In this document: one piece after another, positions 10,524 through 21,800 of the stretch | Position numbering within the stretch: position 1 is the first letter of the stretch | How the letters are laid out: each line of letters begins with the position of its first letter | NCBI RefSeq assembly: GCF_000787575.1 | Contig: NW_012236499.1 | Coordinates: forward strand, 186,001-250,000 | Direction of reading: 5' to 3' | Length of the DNA stretch: 64,000 nucleotides | From: Acytostelium subglobosum LB1 | Taxonomy: Eukaryota; Evosea; Eumycetozoa; Acytosteliales; Acytosteliaceae | Notes under the pieces: model-generated | Told to the model about the DNA's origin: nothing | What the model saw: only the letters and a program-made list of their open reading frames with translations | Database searches by the model: none | Translations under genes and position numbers: made by a program

Positions 10524-11893
10524 TCATTCACTGCTTGTGCCATGTTGGCTTCCATCGGAATGATGAAGGGGACCACCTATGTTGATGTCGATTATAGTCG
10601 CCTGAAGATGTTGATGACATTGAATATTGACTGTTGGCTGTTCAGAACACTCTGACAGCTCTTGCAGTTGACATTGAGGTTTTTGTTCTTGTTGTTGTTG
10701 TTGACATTGTTGCTGTAGTTGTTGTTGCTGATGATGTAACTCTTGTAGACCTTCGCCACCACCGCCACACGTTGCAACGATGGATGGAGGAGGAGCTTCG
10801 ACATCGGATGATTCACTCTTTGGAGAATTACTCAGTTCTTGCATCATGATTGAATTGCTTGATGTCGCCTCGCCCATTGACACTGAGATACAGGCCGGGT
10901 TATTAGAGTTGCCAACGCCACTCGTGTACTGGTCGTCGCCGCCAGACTTTGACATATTGCTACTGCTGTAGCTGGGATAGGAATCCTCATTCACTCGCTT
11001 GAAATGCAGGTAGTTGATTGGTGTGTCGCCGCTCAGCGCCTTCATGACGATGACCAGCTGAGAGATCTCAATGATGGAGATCAGCAACCTGGAGACGTAG
11101 ATGTAGTCAGACCACTTGGGCACGTTGGCCACGGCAAAGCCAATCATAATCGAGAGCATGCAGATGACAATGACGATGAGTGTGGCGGCCAGACGAGATG
11201 TGTTGCGTATCGTGTGCTCCAGTTTGGGAATGCGCTTCTCCTGGCGCTTCATGAATCGTACCAGGGCCATGCCATTGAATGCGATTGACACGCCCACCAG
11301 GACAATCCAGGCGATCATGCCAAATGTCTCCCAGCTGGCCAACACCGATGGATTGACATAATAGAATATTGACGTGACGATCGTGTATATGAGCAGGGCT
11401 ATTGCCAATGCGCATGAGCTATACCATACACGTTGTGAATTCTTCATAATCACAGAGTTGGATACAAAGAATGTGTACAACAATTGCATCCAGAAGCAAC
11501 CAATGAATATCCATTCAGTGAATTCAAAGTAAGTTCCATAAGCTCCAAGGAATAGTGACACTGATCCATACCCAACCCTAGGGTATACCAATAAATATGT
11601 AAGTTGTTCCAGTCCTCTAACTATATTATCATTATGATCAAGAATGTTAGTGATTGATTGGGATGGTTCCAGAGTTGATTGATTGAATGATAGTTACACA
11701 GAGGAAATAGTGAAATCGACAGGAATGTCATTAGACGTGGATTGATTGATCGGTTGTGCTTTTTGAGGTAGCGCCATTCGAGTATGGTCTGCGTGCCATT
11801 GAGTATGAATAGTATAAACAGGATGGTGAATCTGATCGAGAGGAAAACTATCACCAGGTAATCTCCAGTGGTTGATGATGAGTATGTTGGCAT
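10524..11893 (-). CDS. Seven-helix membrane protein, 430 aa
   Basis: Two exons, 11698-11893 and 10524-11620. The intron at 11621-11697 (GTAACT donor, ATAG acceptor) splits a Phe codon. Joining gives LFPLFRGLEQLTYLL without a gap. Seven hydrophobic segments are visible at roughly residues 12-35, 54-75, 85-115, 130-155, 165-190, 210-230 and 240-262. A basic loop (KRQEKRIPKLEHTIRNTSR) precedes helix six. The C-terminal 165 residues are low complexity (Ser, Gln) and probably cytoplasmic. The topology fits a seven-transmembrane receptor or a TOM1/THH1-like protein, but I see no decisive motif for either. The intron carries the sense sequence GGAACCATCCC, a variant of the shared intron palindrome. 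The gene is convergent with the CTDC gene. Confidence 0.8.
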
Positions 11894-13722
11894 TGTTTGT
11901 TGTATAGTGTGTTTGTTCGTTCGTTCGTTTCGTTTCGTTTGGATTGATGGTGAAGTGATTGTTGCAATGTTGAGTTGAGATTACATCAATATTGACAACA
12001 TTTAGTTTGATTGATAGTTATTGTAGTATACAGTGCACTCTTATCATATATCTTTAAAACTAGATGAAGATTTAAAGATTAAGATGATGAGTGTTTGTGA
12101 ATAAAGAAGAAGAAATGATGGAGAAGGAGAGGCTGGCGGACTGGACTGGAATAGACTGGACTGGCTGCTGGCTACCTGGCTAACTGGGACTCAGACTCGG
12201 TTGACAATGGTCTTCACCTACTACTCGTTGGTGATTGGTGGTGATTGGTTGGAGAGTGTGTGTATGTGTGCGTGGGGAAGGGGTGATGTGGTGTGGCGCT
12301 TGGGTGGTAGGTGTCGTGGCGTGGCGTGGCGTGGAGTGGAGTAGAGTAGAGCGGAGGGCGTAGCGTAGCAATGTTGATAGCAGGCGTTATCAATCAACAA
12401 CCACTCTGATATAAGTTGTAGGTTGAATTGTTGGAGGGTACACAGATGTGTGCGTGTTTGTGTGTTTGTGAATCGATCGATCACCTCCTCTATCGTAATA
12501 TTTATGTGTATGTATGAATGTATGTATGATGTATGTATTATGAATTATGAATTGAATGATCACTGTAACTGTCTCTCTCTCTTTATCTTTGAGTCTTAAC
12601 GTCTGATGGTATGAATGAATGTATACAAATTTGGAAGTTCGTCGGATAAGTGTCAGTTGATTGATGGACCGACGTTAAGTAAGTAAGTATATATAATATA
12701 TATATTATGTGTATGTGTAAGTGTATTATGTACTTGTATTGAATAGAATTGAAAAGAGAGAAGTAACAACACCAACAATAACAAAGAGACACACATAGAG
12801 TACAATACAAAACTAACAGACAAAGAGACAGACAAAGAGTCTGAAGACATATCGATTGTATGTACATTGAGGTTGGAAAACATCTCCTTGTGCAAGAATA
12901 CACCACACTCATTCTCACCAACACCACCCACAACAGTTGTTGCTATTGTTGGGCATTGTTTTTTTTTGATCGTTGGGGAGGGGTGTGGCATGGGCCAGTC
13001 CACGGGTCACTGGATGCAGTTGATGAACGGATGGATCGTGCGTTTGACCCAAATGGGCGACCACCATGTGATTTGATGGGATGGGTGATAAAGTTGGTGT
13101 GTGGATGAATGTACATCCTTGAATGGTCCATGGTTTGGGGGTGATGGTGAGGTGTGCATGAATGATTGATTGATTGATTGATTGTTTGGATTGATTGATT
13201 GAAGAGGTGATCGTAGATCATGAATCTTCGTTTGTTGACCCACCACCAACAACAATACAACCCTGTCAACGAATTTTAGATATTTCAATCTGGTTATTTT
13301 AAGATCAGCGAGAGATCAATTCTTTACTTATAAAGTTATAAATTATTTAATAAATTTGGTCGATGTGTCTAGTCATCAAACCAAGAGACAATCAATCAAA
13401 GTAAGGTAACATGTTACAAAATTACCCAACTTGGGTCCAAGGTCCAAGACCATCCTTCACCAAACACTAACAAGGAGGTAGGTAGGTGATCGTCATTATA
13501 ATCGTTGTTGGTGTCACTTGAACCAACCCGTCTCGTGTGGCCTTATAACTCTGCCTTTAAAGGGCATGCAAGTACACATCCTTTGGAAGGTTGCAACTTA
13601 CACCGGGGCTGCTTGGACCAAAGGTGGCACAAAAGGTCAAGTCAATCAATTGAATGAGTGAATGGTTGATTGATTGATTGATTGATGTGCAGTGTATGAT
13701 TGTGTTTTGTGTCATTTTATTA
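11894..13722. other. Intergenic region between two minus-strand genes
   Basis: 1.8 kb upstream of the seven-helix protein and downstream of mrfA. Much of it is simple repeat on the sense strand of these genes (CAATC, CACTC and CATAC units), with (GATT)n at about 13164-13185 on the plus strand. A less repetitive island lies at 13430-13630. Open frames are short and biased. I see no gene. Confidence 0.4.
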
Positions 13723-15635
13723 TTATTCCTCCATGGTTGTAGTCGTAGTTGTTGTAGTCGTTGTGAATATCTGCGTCTTGACAATGGTTGGTGTCTTGGT
13801 AAGTCCTACACTAGTAGTAGCAGAGGCCAATGGCTTCATCACTTGCTGCTGCTTGTCCATGTTGTCTTTTGACTTGGCGGAAGCCCCAACCCCAACACCT
13901 TCACCGTAACCCGCCGCGTCACCACCATGGTTTCGCAAAGAAGGCGACTGTTGCTTGTTTTTGTGACCCTTGGAAACAACTCGGAACTCCTTGGCCAAGG
14001 CGTTGAGCGGCGTCTCTTGCATCAACTGTTGGTACTCCTTCTGTTGGTGGATGGTGGTTGCGGTGCGCGCGGGCGCGGGCACGGGCACGGTGCGGTCGTG
14101 ATCGGCGATCAGACCTTGCTCCTCATCGCTATGCTCACACGTGTCGTGGTCGTCGTCATCTGGACAGACACCATCCATGATGGCATAGGTCGGTGAATAC
14201 ATATCCTCGATGGGGGTGCGATCGACCACCTCGGCGGTGCCCTCGACACGCATCTGATCCAGTTGATCGTTGAGGTTGTTGTAGCCGTCCTTCTGGATGA
14301 ACTTCAGGCGCTCGAGCAGGTAGTTGCTCTTGGGCTCCCATGTCCTGTGACGGAAGAAGCCCACAACCACCAGACAGAGCGTGCCAATGGCCGACAGTGA
14401 GGGGAACAGTATCATCCAGGCCATCGTGTTGAGGTAGAGGTACATGATCAACGCTAAAAATGAGAAGGCAATAGTTGTAATAAAGTTGGCGAGGCCACCA
14501 GCCCACTTGACTTTGCTGGGCGAGAAAAGGAAGAAGGATCCAAACAGCCAGAACAGAGGTACGAAGAATCCAAACACAAACCTGATTGGAGGGTTAAGGT
14601 TTGGTCAGTATATCTGATCACGTGGACAAACTATCTGATCACATGATCGATCACATGACAGTGATATCTGACCACGTGACCGCGACCAAAATTCATCAAT
14701 CAAACCAAGTCAACTTACAATGTCCAACAATGACCCATGCCCATCAGACTGCAATATACGACAGAGTTCCTGTTTTGATTGGCATCGCGGTCTTCCTCGG
14801 AGAGCACAAAGTTGACAACATCCTGGATCTTGTTGACCAGGGCATGCTGCTCGCGTCTTCCATCTGCAACAACACGTGATGATCACAATGGTTAGCTTCC
14901 TTGCCACGCTCAACATCCAACATCGCCACGACATTACCCATTGTCGCCTGGTCCACTTTCTTGTCCATCTGGATAATGTAGTCTTGCTCCTTCTTGAGTG
15001 TGCGTCCAATCTGTTGCGTGGCTCCAATGTTCTCCAAGAGTAGCACGCGATCGTTGACCACCAGCAGGTTGGGCACCACGGTGCCGTCCTGCAGCTTGAC
15101 CTCGCCGGCCACGGTAACGGCTGCGGGGATGGCCTGTTGGACCTCCTGCGCCAAAAAGCCAACCTCTGGCACCGTGTTGCTTTGCTGCTGCGTCTGCTTG
15201 CCACCGGACGAGGGCGCGTCGTAGCCGACCATCTTCTTGCGGTCGTAGTCGTAGATGTTGAGCTTGTCGATCTTGGCCCAGTGGTCGGATTGGTTGTGCT
15301 GGATGTTGGACTTGATGCGCTTGTCCGATGGCTTGAGCAGATCACCCGTGATCAGCACGTTGCCATTGACCGACAACGCCTGTGTTGGGTTTGGCGTGTT
15401 GATGCCCACCTTGGAGTATGTATATATGACGTCGTTGACGTTGGGTGGCTTGGACCATGGCTCGGTCTTGAACAGTGGCTCGCCCATGACTGGAGCTGGT
15501 CTTGCCTGTTGCTGTTGTTGTTGTTGCTGTTGTGAAAGTCGAAGTTGGTGCTGCTGTTGTGATTGTCGTAATTGTTGTTGTTGCTGCTGCTGTTGCTGCT
15601 GCTGTGATTGTCTCAGCTGGGATTGGCGGAGTTGA

Positions 15636-15670
<35 letters not shown>

Positions 15671-18600
15671 CTGTTGCCTCAATTGGGATAGGTTATGTAC
15701 ATCTTGGGCGAGCTCGGAAGAGATGAGTGATATCGCGTCACAGTCAATGCTGATTGGTCCACGATACGTTTGAGTGGAGGAAGGAGGAGGAGGTGGAGGG
15801 AATGAGGATGTTGACTGGCTCTGTGATTGAACTTGAGCCTGTTGTTGAGTCTCTGCTACCTGAGGCTTTGGTTCAGACGCTTCGGCTGCGTTGGCAGTGT
15901 CGCTGGGTGGCGTCTGTGGACGCGCCAGTGACCGCTCGGCTGTTGCCGTTGCCTCAGCCACCGTGGTTGGTGGGGGCGAGAGAGGTGTTTTGTGGATGGA
16001 GTCAAAGCTGAAGCTCGAGTCCGAGGGCAGGGAGAGGGGGGGCGAGGACCTGGGCGACTGGGGAAGCCAGTCGTCAAACAGTTCGTCTTGTGGAAGCGAG
16101 GACTCTGAGGATCGCAGCAGCGCTGGCAGATCGTCATCTCCTTCGCCGCTCGTGTTGTTGCTGTCCATGTTCATGGGTTGCGCAAGATCATCATTGCTCA
16201 GCGACTCCTCCAGCAGGAGCATCTCCTCATCCAGGTCGAACGAGTCGTCGTCCAGGCCATCCAAATTGGCGTCCAGGTTGATATCTCCATTGGCATCGCT
16301 GTTTGTGTTGGTGTTGGCGTTTTGGTGTCCAATACTGCCTCCTGTGGCCGAGCCACCGCCGGTACCTGACTTGCCTGAGGATCCGGAGCTGCTCGATCCA
16401 CCAACGCCGCCACTGCTGCTACCTGATCCGCTGCCGCCGCCACCGCTACTGTTGTTGTTATTCTTGCTCGCACCATCCTTCTTATTGGACTTGTCATGGC
16501 TGAGGAATCGGCCGGGGTTCTGGCCGCGAACAATCAGTGGCGGCGAGATCTTGGACTGAAGTGGATAGAACTGGGACGAGGGCGAGGGTGGCGCAGAGAA
16601 CGAGGTCAGTGGGAACGCGGGATTTGGAGTATGAAGGGACGTGTCGATAACGGCGTTCAATGTGACAACGATGCGGAAGAACTGCTGGTTGGGGTTGGGG
16701 TGGTCGGGATGGACGCGCGCATTGTTGGCAGTGGCCGAGCCAAACTGCAGCTTGGCCCAGTTGGCCTTGCCCTTGATCACGGGACAGGGCTCGACGGGCA
16801 GACGGCCGTCCTTCTTGCCGCTCGAGTTGCCCAGCTGATGGATGGGCACGCGCTCGTTCGGGTCGTTGGGGTGCTGCGTCGACTGCGACGTGGAGAACTT
16901 GAGCACGTACAGCGTGAAGTACAGGCCCGACACCTCATTGAGCGTGTTGCTCTCGTTATTTACATATAATAGATTGGAGCGATCGGTGTTGCTCCACGAC
17001 TCCAGGCAGCCAGTGAGGTCGCAGTCGACCTGGAAACGGTTCTGGCGATACAATATCCACGCCGAGTCCAAGTCCGAGTACTGCACGTTCTTGTCCAGTC
17101 GCTTAACCTTGAATCCATACGCGCCAGTCCTAAGTCGTTTGATCAAAGTTGGAAGTTAGTTGACTGATTGATTGTTTGATTGATTTGCGGTGTGCCAGGT
17201 GGCAGGCTACTTACAGGTCATTCTTCTGATCGTACAGAGAGTAGAGCTTGCCAGAGGGCGGGTAGTAGATCTCCCACTCGTCGCGTGGGATGATCTGGTC
17301 ATAATCTCGCTTCAGTCGCTTGTTGGCCATGCTTGGACTGCTGGAATTGATGGCCACTGACACGGGCATGCTGAGGTTGGGGTTGGACAGGTAGTGATGG
17401 TGGTGTGGATGCAGCGGATGGTGTGACGCCGAGCTCAGTGGAGACAGAGGCGAGTGGTGGTGGCTGTGATGGTGATGCAGTGGATGATGGTGTACTGAGG
17501 AGCTCGATGCCGATGGATGCGACGGCGATGTGAGCGGCGAGAATTGCTGCAGCGGTGAGGAGTGATGTGACGCCGAGGACGTGGGTGGCGACGGCGAGGA
17601 GATGTCGCTCGAGGGCGTCACCTGTGAGAGGAATGGACTCACAAACATGTGGCCGCCATGCGACGCGCTGGTAGTGTGTGGAGTCGACGTGGTCGAGGAC
17701 GACGAGCCGCCCGACGTGGTCGAGGTGGACGACGTTGAAGTCGTTGATGTGGATGTCGGTCCGTCCGCGCCATGATGCTGCTGTTGCTGCTGATGGTGCT
17801 GCTGCGCGCTCGCGCCAGAGCCACCAAATGGTTGGAACACCTCGTAGTGTGACGCGGTCGGTTGCGTCGGGATGGGCTGATCATCGTAGTAATGTGTCGA
17901 GCTTGCGTTGATGATTTGCTGGATGTTCATTGTCTGCGAGTGGCTCAACAGGCTGCTCAGCTGGCCATACGACGAGTTGAGGCCGCCGAACTGCTGTGGC
18001 TGTTGCTGATTTGACGAAGTGGCGGAGGAGTTGCCGCTGCCACTGCTGCCGCCACTGCCGCTGGATGATGAGCCGCCCGAGGGCGTTGGTGTGGAGCCAG
18101 AATGTATTGGGATTGGACCCATCGCGCTATTCGTCGTCGTCGTTATATCAAAGTCGTTTATAATCGATGGATGTTGTTGTTGTTGTTGTGAAAGATGATG
18201 ATGTTTGGCCTGTTGCAAATGATGCTGTTGCTGTTGCTGCTGCTGATGTATTTGCTGCTGCTGCTGTTGATGATGGAGATGGAGATGGGGAAGAGGCTGC
18301 TGGTGCAGCTGGTGGTAGAGTGGCGCGGGAGAGGAGCGTCCAGCCGGCTTGGGTACTGCGAAAAAGTGTTGTTGGCTCAGTGGTGGCGCCTGGACGGATG
18401 TCTGGTGCGGCGACTGATGGAAAATATAGTTGTAGTTTTGGTGATTGACCTGTTGTTGCTGTTGCTGTTGCTGATGATGCTGTTGTTGTTGCTGCTGTTG
18501 ATGCTGATAGTATTGTGATGCAGCGGCCTGATCTGGCGAGAGGCTTGGAGGTCGACTGCTGCTCTCAAAATGGTGAGCGGCGGCGGAGGAGGGGGAGGAT

Positions 18601-18737
18601 GATGAGGAGGATTTATTGGTGGCGGCTGCTGCTGCTGCAGTGGCGTCGATGGCCGAGTGAGTATGTGTTGGTGAAGTAGTTGGTGATCCTAAGGTGGAAG
18701 TAGCGTTGCCAATGCTGCCGCTATTGACATGTGGCAA
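13723..18737 (-). CDS. mrfA: MrfA-type transcription factor (Ndt80-like DNA-binding domain, S74 autoprotease, membrane anchor)
   Basis: Four exons: 17215-18737, 14908-17129, 14719-14863 and 13723-14581, about 1582 residues from 18737. The N-terminus is rich in Ser, His and Gln. The Ndt80-like domain spans the first splice (WEIYYPPSGKLYSLYDQKND, then TGAYGFKVKRLDKNVQYSDL). After Gln-rich linkers comes the intramolecular chaperone or S74 peptidase domain with PSDKRIKSNI, in which Ser and Lys are five residues apart as in the catalytic dyad of vertebrate MRF, then VGFLAQEVQQAIP. Then come a helix (REQHALVNKIQDVVNFVLSE) and hydrophobic segments (FGFFVPLFWLFGSFFLF and others). MRF proteins trimerise in the ER membrane, cut themselves and release the DNA-binding part to the nucleus. 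D. discoideum MrfA drives prestalk ecmA. The start is unresolved: 18737 is a TTG, the frame is open back to a TGA at 18876-18878, and the nearest ATG (18877-18879) is in another frame. The 44-base intron at 14864-14907 has the weak donor GTGGCA. Intron 14582-14718 holds CACGTG-type palindromes. Confidence 0.9.
14618..14679. repeat. CACGTG/CACATG palindrome cluster inside mrfA intron 3
   Basis: Four related palindromes: TCACGTGG at 14618, TCACATGA at 14639, TCACATGA at 14651 and CCACGTGA at 14672. Steps are 21, 12 and 21 bases, so the cluster is itself symmetric. Confidence 0.55.
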
Positions 18738-18879
18738 TGACGAAGAAGAAGACTGTTGCTGGATGTTGGGATACTGTCTACTACTAATGCTACTACTACT
18801 ACTTTCGTTGTTTGTTGTATTATTGTTATTTGTTGTTGCTGTTGTTGAGGTTGTTGTTGTTGTGATGGTGATTTTTCAT

Positions 18880-21800
18880 TTTATTAACAAGGGTCGTATG
18901 GAGAGCCTTGTTGGTCCCGCCTGTGATTGATTAGTTTGAGTTAGAGTGATATTGGGGGGGATAGATTGATGGATGGGTGTAGTTGTTGTAGAGTGTGTGA
19001 TGTGTGGGGTGATGCGTCGTTCTTGGGGGTTTGATTGTCCTCGTGAGGTCCAAGGTCAAATATGGCAAACCGTTCGATAAGGCTAGGTGGGGGTGTTGGA
19101 TGGATTGGTCGCGTCTTGTCGTGTTATTGTATGTATGAGATGAATAGATGGATGGGTGGATGATGGTGAGTGTGATTTGCGGGGCGAAGCAAGGTCTGCG
19201 TGTCGTGTGAGCTCTATTCGATTGCACGTAACCCCTTCCAAATATGTGTGTGTTTTATGTTATTGTCCGCTACTCTGATGTAACCCTTTGTTGTTTAGAC
19301 AACTAACAACACGTAATATATAATATATATTATAAATAATAAATAATAATAAATAATAATGTGTGTTGATGTATATATATAAATGGGTTTGAAGATGTTG
19401 ATAAATAGATAGACTAGGTGGTTGTTGTTTAGATGTGGGGCTGGCTGAATGAATGAAGGATGGATGTCAGATGTGATTGAGTTGAGTTTAGAAGAAAGGT
19501 GTAGAGTTGGTGAGAATGAGAATGAGAGAATGAATGTAGAGATGTTAGTTCTAAATTGTCAATGAGTTGGATTATGTACAGAGGTGACAATGAATTATGA
19601 TTGTTTGAATAAATGAATGAATGAGTTTTGATATACTGCAATGAATGAATGATGATGATGTATGATTGAGAAGTGATGTGAGTTGATTGAAAGGATGAGG
19701 TGGATGGGAGGAAGTAGGTAGACAAGGCAGGCTTCAATACTGACGAGAAGAAAGCAAGCAAGCAAGCGGCTACTTTATCTTATGTTGGTAACTTCCTTGA
19801 TAAACTATTAACAAAAACAAACATCAACATATATGTGTGTGTACGTCGGGCGGGCGCATTGATATACCAGACCAGACCAGACTAGACCAGGCCAGTCAGC
19901 CAGTCAGCCAGTCAGCCAATCAATCAATGTAACTGCTGCTCTGCTCTACTCCCTTCTCCAGGTCTTGGCGGGCGGGTGGGTGGGTGGTGCATTCCAATCA
20001 CAAGCCAATCACACAAGTGCACCCGACGCGATGCGACACGACACTACACGACACTACACGCCAAAGGGTCCTTCCCACCGTTCCTTCATTCCTTCCTTCC
20101 TATCACCAGCAGCGATCGTTTCACTTGATCACTCTGATTTATTATTTCCCGAACAAGCGCCGCTATATATTATATATTATAATATATGATTGATTGATTG
20201 TATTTGAGGGCATCGTCGTGGCATGGCATGGCATGGACCACCAATCCAATCGATGTATCATCAACCCCCCACTCACACTCACACTAACACATGACATGAA
20301 TGATTGATTGATTGACACTTGGGTGATTGATTGATTGAATGAATTGCCACTTGTGGTGGGTCGAGTGGTGTGATTCGCGTCACTTAATGGACAGACTGAT
20401 GCCATTAATTAATATATAATTATAATTTGAATGCAGTAGCCTGACCAATGAATGATTGAATGAATGTGGTGTGGCGTGGCGTGGCATGGCAGGTGGATGG
20501 ATATATTTAACCGGATGGTGGTGGATAATGTGTGTTGTTATAACTAGTACCATTGGACCAATTACAACAAACATGTAGAGATAAAGATAGATGATGTGAT
20601 TGCTGTTGTAGTGTCTCATCGATATAATATGGAGTTTCATTGGTTGTCTTTAGTAATAAAGCATTATAAATGATATAAATATGCGGGATATGGGGCGGAC
20701 GATGTATCATGTGTGTGGACATGGATGTGGAGGTATGTGGATGTGGATGTGGATGTCGGGTAATCAATCCAATCCATTGCCAATACAGTGTGAGTGGAGT
20801 AATGTGAGTGTGTGAGTGTGAATGAGTGAGTTGGTTGGTAGACCGTAAGATGTGATGGTGGGTGAGTGGTGGTGAGTGAGTGCGCGGGAGTGTAGTTGAC
20901 AAATAGCCAGTCGTTATGAAATGATCATTGACATGTTGGATGATGGATGGATGATGTGGTATTTTGGTTATAATTGATGTCGTGGCAAGGACAAGATCAT
21001 TGATTGATTAATCGATACATTAATGTGATCGATCGATCGATTGATTGAACATCCATTGCCAAAGGACAAATGGACAAATGGACTATGAATGATGATGAGG
21101 ATAGGACAGATATATGACCTCCTAAGTTGTACAACAATGAACTGTATGTCTGTATGTCTGATGTCAAGTGTGATTGATGGTGATTGGTAGGGATAATCAT
21201 ACCTCTTGTGTGTGTCCAGTGGTTTGGAAATGGAGAAATGAGGTCAGGACCTTTGTCTTTCGGAAATCACTACCTGTTTGGTCAAATGGAACCGCGGTTT
21301 AATGTTCGATTAGTTAGAGTTAGTTAGTCAAGTTGAGTGTTGGAGAGGTCATGTGATGTGATGGTGTGATGTGAGGGTGGTGAATGTATGACTGAATGAA
21401 TGAATGAGTGAGTGAGTGAGTGATAATGAATGAGTGAACGCTTTCGTGAGTGAGTGGAAGAGTTGATTGATTGATTGATTCATTCAAAGTCAACTAGTCA
21501 ATCAAAGGTCCACAATAAAGGGGGAGGGGGCAGGTGAATGGACGGATGGTTGGATGGATGGATGGACAGGTGGACCTGACTGACTGACTGACTGACTGTC
21601 AGACTGGGAGTGGGGGTGGTCGTGAACAGGACTGCGCCGTACTCTCTCTATTGATGTCTAGCAAGCTAAAGGCTTGGCACCTGATTTTTCCTGGTTACAA
21701 CTAACTTCAATAACACATCAATCATTGGTCGAGACAGTTGAATGAAGTGAATAAAGTGAATGAATGATTGTGATCGTAAATAAATGGTACCTGATGTGCG

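Noticed and set aside
12860-13108. Plus-strand frame of 82 residues near 13 kb
   Set aside because: No domain, spans a poly-T run and repeats, and is opposite to the local strand bias.
15137-16559. Long plus-strand frames across mrfA rich in Val, Cys or Leu
   Set aside because: Antisense shadows of CAG and GGC repeats in mrfA; no start context or domain.
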